Shown here: positions 29,149-38,568 of the stretch, piece after piece | Layout: every line of letters begins with the position of its first letter | Numbering within the stretch: position 1 is the stretch's first letter | NCBI GenBank assembly: GCA_024643345.1 | Contig: JAHENB010000064.1 | Location: forward strand, 161,089-225,088 | Direction of reading: 5' to 3' | Length of the DNA: 64,000 bases | DNA from: Maribacter sp. | Lineage (GTDB): Bacteria > Bacteroidota > Bacteroidia > Flavobacteriales > Flavobacteriaceae | The notes under the pieces: generated by a model | The model's input: only the letters and a program-made list of their open reading frames with translations | The model's database searches: none | What the model was told of the DNA's origin: nothing | Made by a program: the position numbers and the translations under genes

Positions 29149-29682
29149 TTAAAGTGCGTTGTAGTTAATCAAATCAAACCGCATCAACCAATCGGTCTGT
29201 TCATCTTTGCCAATATAATAGGGATGGGTGCCAAACTTGACAAATCCATGCCGCTGATAAAAGGCAATAGCCTTGGCGTTTTTTTCCCAAACCCCCAACC
29301 ATAAAAAAGTCTTTTTCCCTTCCGCGGTAATTTGCTTGGCTTTTGTCAACAACCATTCCCCAATCTTCTTCCCTTGGTAGGGCTCCGATACATAAATACG
29401 TTCCAACTCCATTGATTGCGGGAGTTTGACGTCTGTTTGGTTTTGGTTTTGGTTGAGCTTGAAATACCCAGCCAATACATCGTCCACGTATGCAAAAAAG
29501 AAATAAGAATCCTTACTGCTCAATTCCCCTTTCAACTTTTCCCGATCAAACGCTACCTCCATATAAGCCTTGAAATCTTCCGGGTCATTGTCTTTTTCGA
29601 AAGCATCTTTAAAGGTCTTTCTCGACAGATGAACCAATTCATTCAACCCGTTCAATCCACATCTTTCCAGTCGTAGTTCCAT
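29149..29682 (-). CDS. GNAT-family N-acetyltransferase
   Basis: A 177-residue acetyltransferase. The acetyl-CoA-binding segment is ELERIYVSEPYQGKKIGEWLLTKA, and the later strand reads FLWLGVWEKNAKAIAFYQRHGF. The substrate is unknown. I start at the ATG at 29682 (MELRLERC), the usual family opening; an ATG at 29700 would add six residues and cannot be excluded. It probably shares a transcript with the serine hydrolase gene. Confidence 0.87.
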   Translation of the reverse strand: MELRLERCGLNGLNELVHLSRKTFKDAFEKDNDPEDFKAYMEVAFDREKLKGELSSKDSYFFFAYVDDVLAGYFKLNQNQNQTDVKLPQSMELERIYVSEPYQGKKIGEWLLTKAKQITAEGKKTFLWLGVWEKNAKAIAFYQRHGFVKFGTHPYYIGKDEQTDWLMRFDLINYNAL

Positions 29683-29833
29683 AAAACCGTTTAAAGCCAT
29701 AAAAATAAAAGCTTTTAATTCGTGCTACAAGTATAAATATAATTTTGGGATCGTATTGGGGGGTCACGTTCAAATGAATGCCTTAGCCACCCTGGGCAAT
29801 CAACTGGCCCAGATGCCGGCCAATGACAGATAG

Positions 29834-29870
29834 CCATAAAAAAAGCGCTATCCATAGACGGATTGCGCTT
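29834..29870 (-). terminator. Intrinsic terminator on the minus strand
   Basis: Read on the minus strand, AAGCGCAATCC pairs with GGATAGCGCTT around a six-base loop (one mismatch in an 11-position stem), followed directly by a run of seven T. It lies 24 bases after the stop of the small frame at 29894 and 150 bases before the GNAT start, so it closes a separate short transcript. Confidence 0.7.
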
Positions 29871-29893
29871 CAAAATTTTGATGACAAAATGGT

Positions 29894-30001
29894 TTATAAC
29901 ATAAACAGTTTGCGCATAAGCATTACCACGCCGCTATAAAAATCGTTGTGATACACTTGTATTTCTTCTCTGGTATGAGGATGGTTCAATTGGGCATCCA
30001 T
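29894..30001 (-). CDS. Putative 35-residue protein
   Basis: A short frame from ATG at 30001 to TAA at 29894. The product begins MDAQLNHPHTREEIQVYH and ends MLMRKLFML. It has no signal peptide and no known domain. Support comes from the terminator 24 bases after its stop, which shows that a transcript ends here. The region could instead encode a non-coding RNA. Confidence 0.45.
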   Translation of the reverse strand: MDAQLNHPHTREEIQVYHNDFYSGVVMLMRKLFML

Positions 30002-30202
30002 AGGTAATAGGTTAAAAGGTTAGACTTGGTTCGATACTCTATTTTGGAGATAACTTTGCATTTCGATTTCCAAATTACTTCAGAACGCGAATAAGTCCAA
30101 ATTATTGTTGTGTAGCCCTTAAAAGATGTGGTGTAGCGGCACTAAAGAATGGTCTACGCCATTCCTCATTTGTTATATGAAGAGTTTATAAAGAGATAGG
30201 TA

Positions 30203-30856
30203 TTAAATCCTCATTTCAGGCACGTCGCCTTTGACCACCAAATGCCCTTCAGTGGCCTTTTGTATATCTGTAATGCTGACCCCTGGCGCACGTTCCAATA
30301 GTTCGAACCCGTCTGGAGTTATGGCCAAAACTGCTAAATTGGTCACTATTTTCTTTACGCAGCCCACGCCGGTCAAAGGTAAGGTGCAGTTTTTAAGGAG
30401 TTTTGGTTCGCCATCTCTATTGGTATGCATCATGGCCACGATGATATTTTCCGCCGAGGCCACCAAATCCATGGCGCCCCCCATGCCTTTGACCATTTTC
30501 CCTGGGATTTTCCAATTCGCAATATCGCCGTTCTCGGCCACTTCCATGGCGCCCAAAATGGTAAGGTCAACATGTTTCCCACGAATCATTCCAAAACTGG
30601 TTACAGAATCAAAAAAAGAGGCCCCCGGCAGCGTGGTAATGGTTTGCTTTCCGGCATTTATAATATCGGCATCCTCTTCCCCCTCAATAGGGAACGGACC
30701 CATGCCGAGTACTCCGTTCTCACTTTGGAATTCTACACTGATGTCGTTCCTCACATAATTCGCCACCAAGGTCGGAATACCAATCCCGAGATTCACATAG
30801 AACCCGTCCTTTACTTCCTGTGCAATGCGCTTTGCGATTCCTGTTTTGTCCAGCAT
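30203..30856 (-). CDS. scoB: 3-oxoacid CoA-transferase subunit B
   Basis: Beta subunit of a family I CoA transferase, probably moving CoA between succinyl-CoA and acetoacetate in ketone body or amino acid breakdown. At 217 residues it has LGIGIPTLVANYV and the catalytic Glu in SENGVLGMGPFP (about residue 46), then GAMEVAENGDIANWKIPGK and MGGAMDLV. It follows the A subunit by 15 bp. Butyrate-acetoacetate specificity cannot be excluded. Confidence 0.92.
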   Translation of the reverse strand: MLDKTGIAKRIAQEVKDGFYVNLGIGIPTLVANYVRNDISVEFQSENGVLGMGPFPIEGEEDADIINAGKQTITTLPGASFFDSVTSFGMIRGKHVDLTILGAMEVAENGDIANWKIPGKMVKGMGGAMDLVASAENIIVAMMHTNRDGEPKLLKNCTLPLTGVGCVKKIVTNLAVLAITPDGFELLERAPGVSITDIQKATEGHLVVKGDVPEMRI

Positions 30857-30871
30857 GGTTAATTTACCCTA

Positions 30872-31573
30872 TTAGTTTCGAGGTCTTATGGTTCTTTGTT
30901 CGATGCGTTTTTCGTAATCCCTTCCCTGAAAAATACGTTTTACGAAGATTCCGGGCACGTGTATTTCGTTAGGATCCAAAGCGCCAGCAGGAAGCAGTTG
31001 TTCTACCTCCGCCACGGTAATATTCGCAGCACCGCACATACAAGGATTGAAGTTCCTTGCGGTTCCCTTGAAGATAAGGTTTCCGGCTTCATCTCCTTTC
31101 CAGGCCTTTACAAAGGAAAAGTCGGCCTTGTAGGCATGTTCTAGAACATACATCTTTCCATTGAATTCTCGTGTCTCTTTTCCTTCGGCTACCTCGGTCC
31201 CATAACCTGCAGGGGTATAAAATGCAGGGAAACCCGATTGGGCGGCACGGCACTTTTCGGCCAAGGTACCTTGTGGCGTAAGTTCCACTTCCAACTCCCC
31301 GCTTAGCATCTGCCGTTCAAATTCTTCGTTCTCCCCAACATAGGAAGAAATCATCTTTTTTACCTGGTGTTTCTGAAGCAATAGTCCCAAACCGAAATCA
31401 TCAACGCCGGCATTGTTCGAAATACAGGTAAGGTTCTTTATCCCCAATCTTACAAGTTCGGCAATGGCATTTTCAGGAATTCCACAAAGTCCGAATCCGC
31501 CCAACATCAAGGTCATGCCATCCTTAACACCTTTTAGAGCCTCTTCAGCGCTGTTCACCGTTTTACGAATCAT
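30872..31573 (-). CDS. scoA: 3-oxoacid CoA-transferase subunit A
   Basis: Alpha subunit of the same CoA transferase. The 233-residue protein has the CoA-binding glycine-rich [40 protein letters not shown] and [15 protein letters not shown]. It is first in a two-gene operon with scoB. Confidence 0.94.
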   Translation of the reverse strand: MIRKTVNSAEEALKGVKDGMTLMLGGFGLCGIPENAIAELVRLGIKNLTCISNNAGVDDFGLGLLLQKHQVKKMISSYVGENEEFERQMLSGELEVELTPQGTLAEKCRAAQSGFPAFYTPAGYGTEVAEGKETREFNGKMYVLEHAYKADFSFVKAWKGDEAGNLIFKGTARNFNPCMCGAANITVAEVEQLLPAGALDPNEIHVPGIFVKRIFQGRDYEKRIEQRTIRPRN

Positions 31574-31650
31574 CGTATTTTACCTTATTTTTTGATTTTT
31601 GACCTTAGAAGTCCTCCAAAGGAACAAGGCCATACATGAGCGATTTATTC

Positions 31651-33993
31651 TCAGATTCCCAAATCTTCCAAATCATCGTCAGGATCAACTTTATCCTCTA
31701 TATCCCCTTTTACCTCGCTGCAGTCGACATTGATCGTCATGTTTTCGGGCCTTTGAAATTCCCCATCGGAGATGCCCAAATCTTTTACTTCATAATTCTT
31801 TTTCATATACAGGCCCCAAATGGGCAATGCCATGGCAGCCCCTTGCCCGTAGATAATATTCTTAAAATGGATAGACCTTTCCTCTCCCCCTACCCAAACG
31901 CCGGTCACCAAATTAGGGACCATACCCATAAACCAACCATCACTTTGGTTCTGTGTGGTACCCGTTTTACCGGCTATGGGATTGGTAAACCCATATGGAT
32001 ATCCCGTAATGATCTCTTTGTAGACCGTAACATCTTTTTGGTTGTTTGTCCTGAGCCTCGTGCCCGAACCACCTTCTGTCACCCCCTCCATTAAATTCAC
32101 CATGGCGTAGGATACTTCCTTGCTCAGCACATCCTTGGTTTCAGGAATGTATTCGTACAGGACGGTGCCATTTTTATCTTCGATTCGCGTGACCATCACC
32201 GGTTTTACATAAACGCCTTGATTAGCGAAAGCACCATAGGCCCCCACCATTTCATAAACATTAACGTCGAGGGTTCCCAAAGCGATCGATGGCACTTCGG
32301 GGATTTCTCCCGTCATCCCCAAACTTTTAACTATCGAAACCACAGATTTCGGGCCCACCTTGTCGATCAACTGGGCGGTAACCGTATTAATGGAGTTTGC
32401 CAAAGCCTTCTTCAAGGTATAGCTTCTTCCCGAATATTTGCCATCCGAATTTTTAGGGCACCATGGTTCGGGGTTTCCATGTTTTCCGGCCTCGATACAG
32501 TATTGGGTATCGGGGAGCAAATCACAGGGAGATAGTCTCAATTGATCTATTGCGGCAGCGTATACAAAGGGCTTAAAGGTTGAACCTGCTTGTCGTGCCC
32601 CTTGGATGACATTGTCGTACTGAAAGTGTTTGTAGTCTATCCCGCCTACCCAAGCTTTCACATGGCCTGTCTGTGGCTCCATCGACATCATGGCGGTCCG
32701 CAAAAAAGACTTATAGTAGCGAATCGAATCCATGGGTGTCATCACCGTATCTTTTTCTTGTGAATCGCTTTTCCAATCGAACACGGTCATTTCGGCCTTT
32801 TTATTGAAAGATGCCCTAATTTCTTCCTCCGATTTCCCTTCTTGCATCATGCTTCGCCAGCGATCGGAGGTACGCATGGCACGTTCCAAAATGCGATCGA
32901 TCTCGGTTTTATCCAAATCTAGAAAAGGGGCCGTCGGATTTCGTACTGGAGTATTTTGAACGAAGAATTCGGCCTGAAGCCTTTTCATATGCTCAGCCAC
33001 GGCGTCTTCGGCATTTTTCTGCATTCTTGAATCTATGGTGGTGTAAATGCGGAGCCCATCCAGGTAAAGGTTCCAGGTATCCCTTTCGCCTTCCGCGGCC
33101 GGTTTGGGGTTTTTACTGATCCAATCGTTCATGAAACCTTGAAGGTACATCCTGAAATAGGTGGCCAGGCCTTCACGGTGCGATTCGGGATTAAAGTTAA
33201 TGTCCATCTCAAGTGCCTGCAATGAATCGCTTTCGGCTTCCGTTATGAAATCATATTTACCCATCTGTTCCAATACGGTATTCCTTCGGTCGATCATCAA
33301 TTCCTTTCTTCGGATGGGATTGTAAAGGGATGAATTCTTTAACATCCCTACCAAAACGGCCGATTCCTCTGTCCTCAACTCATTCGGCTCCTTGCCAAAA
33401 TAAATTTTGGCCGCCGAACGTATGCCATCCGCATTGTAAAGAAAGTCATACTCGTTTAAGTACATGGCGATGATTTCTTCCTTTGTGTACTGCCTTTCCA
33501 AACGAATGGCAATGACCCATTCCTTGATTTTCTGCTTGATACGATCCAATTTGCTCGCAGAAGCTCTTTCGGTAAAAAGCAATTTCGAAAGTTGTTGTGA
33601 GATGGTGCTAGCTCCTCCCCTGGTACCCAAAAAAATAAATGCCCTTAAAGTGCCACGGGCATCAACGCCCGAATGGGAAAAATATCGAGCATCTTCGGTG
33701 GCCACCAAGGCGTTGACCAGATTTTGAGGAAGATCTTTATAAGCTACCGGGGTCCTGTTGTCGTTCAGATAAAATTTTCCCAAGGTCTTGCCGTCCGATG
33801 AAATACTTTCAGATGCCAAATTGGTCTGCGGGTTCTCCAAGCGTTCGAAAGTGGGCATCTCACCCAGGGCCCCCCAAGATGCCAATAGAAAAATGAAGGC
33901 AATGCCTAAAATTCCCAGTAGAAATAAAATCCAAAACCATTTGATGTAAGAGCCAAAATTGTTGGATTTATTTTTTTTTACTGTTTTTGCCAT
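31651..33993 (-). CDS. Class A penicillin-binding protein (PBP1A-type)
   Basis: Bifunctional peptidoglycan synthase with a short cytoplasmic N-terminus, one membrane segment (residues about 18-40), a glycosyltransferase 51 domain and a transpeptidase domain. The transglycosylase Glu lies in VATEDARYFSHSGVD. Transpeptidase motifs are STFK in RQAGSTFKPFVYA, SIN in LANSINTVT, and KTGTTQ. The 780-residue length is normal. The C-terminus is acidic (DDDLEDLGI). It lies three bases after gldH, a frequent flavobacterial arrangement. Confidence 0.95.
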   Translation of the reverse strand: MAKTVKKNKSNNFGSYIKWFWILFLLGILGIAFIFLLASWGALGEMPTFERLENPQTNLASESISSDGKTLGKFYLNDNRTPVAYKDLPQNLVNALVATEDARYFSHSGVDARGTLRAFIFLGTRGGASTISQQLSKLLFTERASASKLDRIKQKIKEWVIAIRLERQYTKEEIIAMYLNEYDFLYNADGIRSAAKIYFGKEPNELRTEESAVLVGMLKNSSLYNPIRRKELMIDRRNTVLEQMGKYDFITEAESDSLQALEMDINFNPESHREGLATYFRMYLQGFMNDWISKNPKPAAEGERDTWNLYLDGLRIYTTIDSRMQKNAEDAVAEHMKRLQAEFFVQNTPVRNPTAPFLDLDKTEIDRILERAMRTSDRWRSMMQEGKSEEEIRASFNKKAEMTVFDWKSDSQEKDTVMTPMDSIRYYKSFLRTAMMSMEPQTGHVKAWVGGIDYKHFQYDNVIQGARQAGSTFKPFVYAAAIDQLRLSPCDLLPDTQYCIEAGKHGNPEPWCPKNSDGKYSGRSYTLKKALANSINTVTAQLIDKVGPKSVVSIVKSLGMTGEIPEVPSIALGTLDVNVYEMVGAYGAFANQGVYVKPVMVTRIEDKNGTVLYEYIPETKDVLSKEVSYAMVNLMEGVTEGGSGTRLRTNNQKDVTVYKEIITGYPYGFTNPIAGKTGTTQNQSDGWFMGMVPNLVTGVWVGGEERSIHFKNIIYGQGAAMALPIWGLYMKKNYEVKDLGISDGEFQRPENMTINVDCSEVKGDIEDKVDPDDDLEDLGI

Positions 33994-33996
33994 AGA

Positions 33997-34482
33997 TCAC
34001 TGATTGCTTTTTGAGATTTCAAAGCCGACGTCCGTAATTCCCTCCAACTCCTCGATCCCTTCAACGTTGCCATTTCTTCTCATGGCTTGATAAATCGTTA
34101 ACGTATATACGCCAGAAGAGGGAAAAACGATGTTCTCTTTATACCAAAGTTTGTTCTCCTTGACACTGCCATAACCCTTACCAAGCCATGTGCCGTCTGT
34201 TTTGGCCATTTCATATTCCAGGGTATCTATGGTGATATTCCCATCAGGAGCGGCCAATTCCGCAATCAGAAATAGGTTGTTATAGGGATAGCGATTGTCG
34301 TTTCTGATGTTGATGAACATATTATGGCTCCCAATGGTATCCATTTCGGAAAAGGAAAACCCAATGCCGTTATCACGCTTCCATTTACCGCTATCGGTAG
34401 CCTTATACTCCGATATTTCCATGGTTTTATCGCAACCCGTCAAAATAAAGCAAAATAAGGTCACCATATAGATCCTATGCAT
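33997..34482 (-). CDS. gldH: Gliding motility lipoprotein GldH
   Basis: A 161-residue lipoprotein with lipobox LTGCDK. GldH is needed for gliding in Flavobacterium johnsoniae. Family features are IGFSFSEMDTIGSHNMFINIRNDNRYPYNNLFLI, which is the conserved core, and WYKENIVFPSSGVYTLTIYQAMR. It overlaps the ricT gene by eight bases and sits three bases before PBP1A, matching the usual ricT-gldH-PBP1A order. Confidence 0.93.
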   Translation of the reverse strand: MHRIYMVTLFCFILTGCDKTMEISEYKATDSGKWKRDNGIGFSFSEMDTIGSHNMFINIRNDNRYPYNNLFLIAELAAPDGNITIDTLEYEMAKTDGTWLGKGYGSVKENKLWYKENIVFPSSGVYTLTIYQAMRRNGNVEGIEELEGITDVGFEISKSNQ

Positions 34483-35659
34483 TTTTTGACTGTCTTTTTC
34501 TATTGTTATGGTTGCTTCTTTTTTTATTTCGGTTTTTATTGCTTTTACGGCCCTTACTGTGTTTTGGTCTATCGAATCGGGTTAGACTATCCTGGCCTAC
34601 CACATTTTCAAAAACCACTTTATCATCACTTACATGGTTTTCAACGGCGTATTCCTCCAAGCTCGGCACAGGCTGTTTATTTTTATTCTTTTCCTGGATT
34701 TCCAGCACCTGCTCCTTAGACAGCGCATGCCAGTTGGCCGGCTCGTCTTTGTACGAAAACCATAGGGTTCCTTTGAAAATATCGGTTTTTTGACAAAAGG
34801 CGATGCCTTTTTCGGTCTGTAATTTGGTTTCTTGGGATGGAAAATCTTTCAGGGCGTCCATGTAGACATCCAATTCATAATTAAGGCAACACTTCAATTT
34901 ACCACATTGTCCGGCCAATTTTTGCGGATTGAGCGAAAGCTGCTGGTATCTTGCCGCCGAGGTACCCACCGACCTGAAATCGGATAGCCAGGTCGAACAG
35001 CACAGTTCGCGGCCGCAGGATCCTATGCCCCCCAAACGTTGGGCCTCTTGCCTATATCCGATTTGGCGCATTTCGATTCGAATGGAAAACGCCTTGGCCA
35101 TATCCTTGATCAATTGTCGGAAATCGATCCGTTCTTCCGCAGTGTAGTAAAAGGTCGCTTTCGAGCCATCGCCCTGGAATTCAACATCCGATATTTTCAT
35201 TTGCAATTTCAGGATAATGGCTATTTCCCGAGCGCGCTTTTTGATTTCCTCTTCGCGATTACGACAGTTCTCCCATTTGTCAATATCATTTTGAGTGGCC
35301 TTTCTATATATTTTCGGAAGGGTATCGTCTTTATAATCTACTTTTTTGCGTTTCATCTGCACCTTCACCAATTCTCCGGCAAGGGTAACCATCCCAACAT
35401 CATGGCCCGACTGTGCCTGAGTGGTGACCAAATCGCCAATGGTCAAAGAAAGATTTTCGGCATTCCTAAAGAACTCTTTACGACTGTTTTTGAAACGCAC
35501 TTCAACGCAGTCAAAGGCTTTTTCGCCATTAGGGAGCGACATATTGGAAAGCCAATCAAATACTGTTAATTTATTACAACCATCTGTGCCGCAAGTCCCA
35601 TTGTTCTTGCATCCTCGTGGTTGTCCGTCCTTACCGGTCGAACAACTGGTACATCCCAT
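34475..35659 (-). CDS. ricT: PSP1-domain protein RicT (YaaT)
   Basis: A 394-residue cytoplasmic protein. The N-terminus is Cys-rich (CTSCSTGKDGQPRGCKNNGTC), followed by the PSP1 domain with RIEMRQIGYRQEAQRLGGIG and CGRELCCSTWL, and a strongly basic C-terminal tail (KRSNHNNRKRQSKN). In Bacillus the homologue joins RicA and RicF in an Fe-S-containing complex that affects mRNA maturation; the clustered cysteines fit that. In Bacteroidota its role is not settled. It overlaps gldH. Confidence 0.9.
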   Translation of the reverse strand: MGCTSCSTGKDGQPRGCKNNGTCGTDGCNKLTVFDWLSNMSLPNGEKAFDCVEVRFKNSRKEFFRNAENLSLTIGDLVTTQAQSGHDVGMVTLAGELVKVQMKRKKVDYKDDTLPKIYRKATQNDIDKWENCRNREEEIKKRAREIAIILKLQMKISDVEFQGDGSKATFYYTAEERIDFRQLIKDMAKAFSIRIEMRQIGYRQEAQRLGGIGSCGRELCCSTWLSDFRSVGTSAARYQQLSLNPQKLAGQCGKLKCCLNYELDVYMDALKDFPSQETKLQTEKGIAFCQKTDIFKGTLWFSYKDEPANWHALSKEQVLEIQEKNKNKQPVPSLEEYAVENHVSDDKVVFENVVGQDSLTRFDRPKHSKGRKSNKNRNKKRSNHNNRKRQSKNA

Positions 35660-35838
35660 ATATTATATCTTGATTTGGCCCAAACCAAAGTTTTTGCCAA
35701 AAAAGGTTCATATTAAACTTAAAGGTAAAGATAGTGATTTTTGGATGATCAAATGCAATTCCCCAGTTCTGCAAGATTTGGGTTCTATCATATATACCTC
35801 GATACCAGATATGGCGGAAAGCATGCATGTTGTGCACC

Positions 35839-36870
35839 CTACCTTTTAAATTTCAATACTTCCGATCGGCCTTTCTTAAAAATCTTGTTGCTGGCGCCCT
35901 TTCCTTTTCTAAGTTTTTTTTGTTCTTCAAAAGGCAATACATGAATGTTTTTGCAAACATCGGAACAGCATTGTTGCATTTTTTGCGAACAGGTCTCACA
36001 TTGAATGAACAGTAAATGGCAAGCTTCATTAGCGCAGTTGACATGGGTGTCGCAGGGTTGCCCACATTGATGGCACTGTGCGATCACAACATCGGTGATA
36101 CGCTCGCCCCTTCTATGGTCAAAGACAAAATTCTTCCCTAAGAACTTATTTTCAAGTCGTTTTTTTTCAACTTGCCGGGCGTATTCGATAATACCCCCTT
36201 CAAGTTGATACACTTGCTTGAACCCTTTATGCTTATAGTAGGCACTTGCCTTTTCGCAACGAATGCCTCCGGTGCAGTACATCACCAATTTTTTGTTTTC
36301 CTTATGTTCGTCCAAAGATTTTTCAATGATATCCAAGGAGTCTCTAAACGTATCCACATCGGGGGTAATGGCATTTTTAAAATGCCCTATCTCACTTTCA
36401 TAATGGTTTCTCATATCCACCAATATGGTATCCGGGTCTTCAATAAGCTGGTTAAACTGCTCGGCATCAACATGTATCCCCTTGTTGGTCACATCGAAAG
36501 TGGCATCATTAAGGCCGTCTGCCAAAATTTTTTTACGGACTTTTACCTTGAGTTTGAGGAACGATTTGTTATCGTGTTCGATGGCAATGTTCAACCTAAC
36601 CTTCTCCAAAAAAACGATGCTGTCCAAATGGTTTTTGAAAGCCTCAAAATTTTCTGCAGGAACGGAAAGTTGTGCATTGATGCCTTCATGGGCCACATAA
36701 ATACGGCCCAAAACATCCAAGTTATTCCAATGAATGAAAAGGTGGTTTCGAAAAATCGATGGATTGCCGATGTGCGCATATTGATAGAAAGAGATGGTCA
36801 ACCGTTCTTGTCCGGCCGCCTCGATAAGCGTTTCCCTTTCTTTGGCACTTAAGGTATTGTACAGTTGCAT
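35839..36870 (-). CDS. trhO: tRNA uridine-34 hydroxylase, rhodanese family
   Basis: TrhO makes 5-hydroxyuridine at position 34 of tRNA using oxygen. The 343-residue protein has an N-terminal acylphosphatase-like domain (LGRIYVAHEGINAQLSVP), a rhodanese domain with the active Cys in YCTGGIRCEKASAYY, and a Cys-rich C-terminus (CHQCGQPCDTHVNC, CETCSQKMQQCC) that may bind metal. Start is the ATG at 36870. It is single on the minus strand. Confidence 0.92.
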   Translation of the reverse strand: MQLYNTLSAKERETLIEAAGQERLTISFYQYAHIGNPSIFRNHLFIHWNNLDVLGRIYVAHEGINAQLSVPAENFEAFKNHLDSIVFLEKVRLNIAIEHDNKSFLKLKVKVRKKILADGLNDATFDVTNKGIHVDAEQFNQLIEDPDTILVDMRNHYESEIGHFKNAITPDVDTFRDSLDIIEKSLDEHKENKKLVMYCTGGIRCEKASAYYKHKGFKQVYQLEGGIIEYARQVEKKRLENKFLGKNFVFDHRRGERITDVVIAQCHQCGQPCDTHVNCANEACHLLFIQCETCSQKMQQCCSDVCKNIHVLPFEEQKKLRKGKGASNKIFKKGRSEVLKFKR

Positions 36871-37084
36871 GCTATACCAATATTTAAGTTTAAGAATGTG
36901 TGTGCTATTGTGCTGTCATGCAAAAGTAAGCATATTTCGAAACCTAACACGGTCTAAATCCAGGTATTGGGCACGGTGAACATAAATGGCCACTACATCG
37001 GATTTTTTTGACCAAAGACTATGGAAAAAAGCCCATTTTGCGGATTGTATGCGGGTAGCCAAACCTCTTTTGGTTGAACAGTCA

Positions 37085-37121
37085 CAAAAAAAAAGAGCCC
37101 TGAAAAATTCAAGGCCCTTTT
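37085..37121 (-). terminator. Orphan intrinsic terminator, minus strand
   Basis: Read on the minus strand, AAAAGGGCCTTGAA pairs with TTCAGGGCTCTTTT around three bases and is followed by a T-run. All 14 positions pair if two G-U wobbles are allowed; on the plus strand the same two positions are A-C mismatches. This asymmetry shows that the minus-strand RNA is the functional one. It lies 215 bases upstream of trhO, so it ends another, short transcript. Confidence 0.7.
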
Positions 37122-37380
37122 ACCGGTCATTCCATTTTTTCTTCTTCATAGCATTCTTTAGAAACCAAAAAGGAAATGACCACCACTGCCCATTGCCACT
37201 AAAAACAATGGATGATATATTGAGTTAGTATACCCATTTATTGACCAGATGCCATGAAACGGAAAAGGTTGCGTTGATAGCGGCAGATAACGAAAATTTT
37301 TATTTTTATTTTTCGTGATAAGGGTGGCCATAGCAATTTCATAGACATCTGTTTTTTAATTGATATCGAATCCCGTTCTG

Positions 37381-37412
37381 TTTGAATTATGCAAAAAGAA
37401 ATGGTAATTTAG
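37381..37412 (+). promoter_or_regulatory. recA promoter candidate
   Basis: TTTG at 37381-37384 and TAATTTAG at 37405-37412 are 20 bases apart, with one mismatch in the -7 box. The recA ATG lies 20 bases further on. No LexA-type box is recognised. Confidence 0.55.
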
Positions 37413-37432
37413 CCGTCCTAACATATAGAAAA

Positions 37433-38437
37433 ATGAGTTCCGAAAAAGAAGCAAAATTAAAGGCGCTGAAGTTGACCCTTGACAAACTTGACAAGACCTA
37501 TGGCAAAGGTGCGGTAATGAAAATGGGCGATAGTGTTGTCGCGGATGTAGAAGTAATACGTTCGGGTTCTTTGGGATTGGATATCGCCCTTGGCGTAGGG
37601 GGCTATCCCCGGGGTCGGGTAATCGAAATTTATGGCCCTGAATCTTCGGGTAAAACGACTTTGACTTTACATGCCATTGCTGAGGCCCAGAAAAATGGGG
37701 GAATTGCCGCATTTATTGATGCGGAGCATGCATTTGATCGTTTTTATGCCCAAAAATTAGGTGTGGACATCGACAATTTAATTATTTCACAACCCGATAA
37801 CGGGGAGCAGGCCTTGGAGATTACCGATAATTTAATTCGTTCGGGGGCCATCGATATCGTCGTAATCGATTCAGTGGCCGCATTGACCCCAAAAAGTGAA
37901 ATTGAGGGCGAAATGGGCGACTCTAAAATGGGTCTTCATGCCCGTTTAATGTCACAGGCCCTGCGTAAATTGACAGGATCTATAAGTAAAACCCATTGTA
38001 CGGTAATCTTCATTAACCAGTTGCGGGAAAAAATAGGTGTAATGTTCGGCAACCCGGAAACCACTACCGGTGGAAATGCGCTTAAATTTTATGCTTCCGT
38101 AAGATTGGATATTAGACGTTCCACCCAAATCAAAGATGTTGATGGAGGTGTTCAGGGCAATAAAACTCGGGTTAAAGTGGTAAAGAACAAGGTAGCGCCA
38201 CCCTTTAAAACCGCTGAATTCGACATTATGTACGGAGAAGGAATATCAAAAATCGGAGAAATCCTCGATTTGGGCGTAGAATACGAAATTATCAAAAAAA
38301 GTGGCTCTTGGTTCAGTTACGGAGACACCAAATTAGGACAGGGCAGGGATGCCGTAAAGGCTTTGTTGGTCGATAATCCTGAACTCATGGATGAACTTGA
38401 AGGCAAGATCACAGAAGCTTTGGATGTCATAAAATAG
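37433..38437 (+). CDS. recA: RecA recombinase
   Basis: DNA strand-exchange ATPase for recombinational repair. The 334-residue protein starts [20 protein letters not shown] at the ATG at 37433; an upstream in-frame TTG is not credible because it lies in the promoter. Walker A is [11 protein letters not shown], followed by [22 protein letters not shown], and [22 protein letters not shown]. The C-terminus is short, without the long acidic tail of E. coli RecA. Confidence 0.98.
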   Translation: MSSEKEAKLKALKLTLDKLDKTYGKGAVMKMGDSVVADVEVIRSGSLGLDIALGVGGYPRGRVIEIYGPESSGKTTLTLHAIAEAQKNGGIAAFIDAEHAFDRFYAQKLGVDIDNLIISQPDNGEQALEITDNLIRSGAIDIVVIDSVAALTPKSEIEGEMGDSKMGLHARLMSQALRKLTGSISKTHCTVIFINQLREKIGVMFGNPETTTGGNALKFYASVRLDIRRSTQIKDVDGGVQGNKTRVKVVKNKVAPPFKTAEFDIMYGEGISKIGEILDLGVEYEIIKKSGSWFSYGDTKLGQGRDAVKALLVDNPELMDELEGKITEALDVIK

Positions 38438-38568
38438 GCCAGAAAATCGATTCCCCTTTCCATAAAAGCCCTCGAACCGCCGCCAACAGGTGAAAAAGGT
38501 CCCTCCTTCTGAGTCTACTAAACGCAACCATTTAGGCTTTTTGGCATCATAGGGAAAAATTGTATCGT

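Larger units (their letters stand above)
29683..30202 (-). other. Intergenic region with a probable small minus-strand transcript
   Basis: About 500 bp between the GNAT and CoA-transferase genes. It contains a small open frame (29894-30001) and a minus-strand terminator (29834-29870). Nothing recognisable is seen at 30002-30202, which should hold the promoter of the small transcript. Confidence 0.6.
36871..37432 (-). other. Intergenic region upstream of recA with an orphan terminator
   Basis: About 560 bp between divergent trhO and recA. It holds the recA promoter, a minus-strand terminator at 37085-37121 that closes no known gene, and only doubtful small frames: a 57-residue frame at 37158-37331 (minus), and a frame without a standard start ending at 37120 whose product would end in QWWSFPFWFLKNAMKKKKWN. 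An 80-codon plus-strand frame at 36986 runs antisense through the terminator and is not supported. Confidence 0.55.

Noticed and set aside
36986..37228. 80-codon plus-strand frame upstream of recA
   Set aside because: It runs antisense through a well-formed minus-strand terminator and its product is low in complexity at the end.
37158..37331. 57-codon minus-strand frame ending 37 bases before the orphan terminator
   Set aside because: Has an ATG and the right position, but the product is biased and shows no domain; not strong enough to list as a gene.
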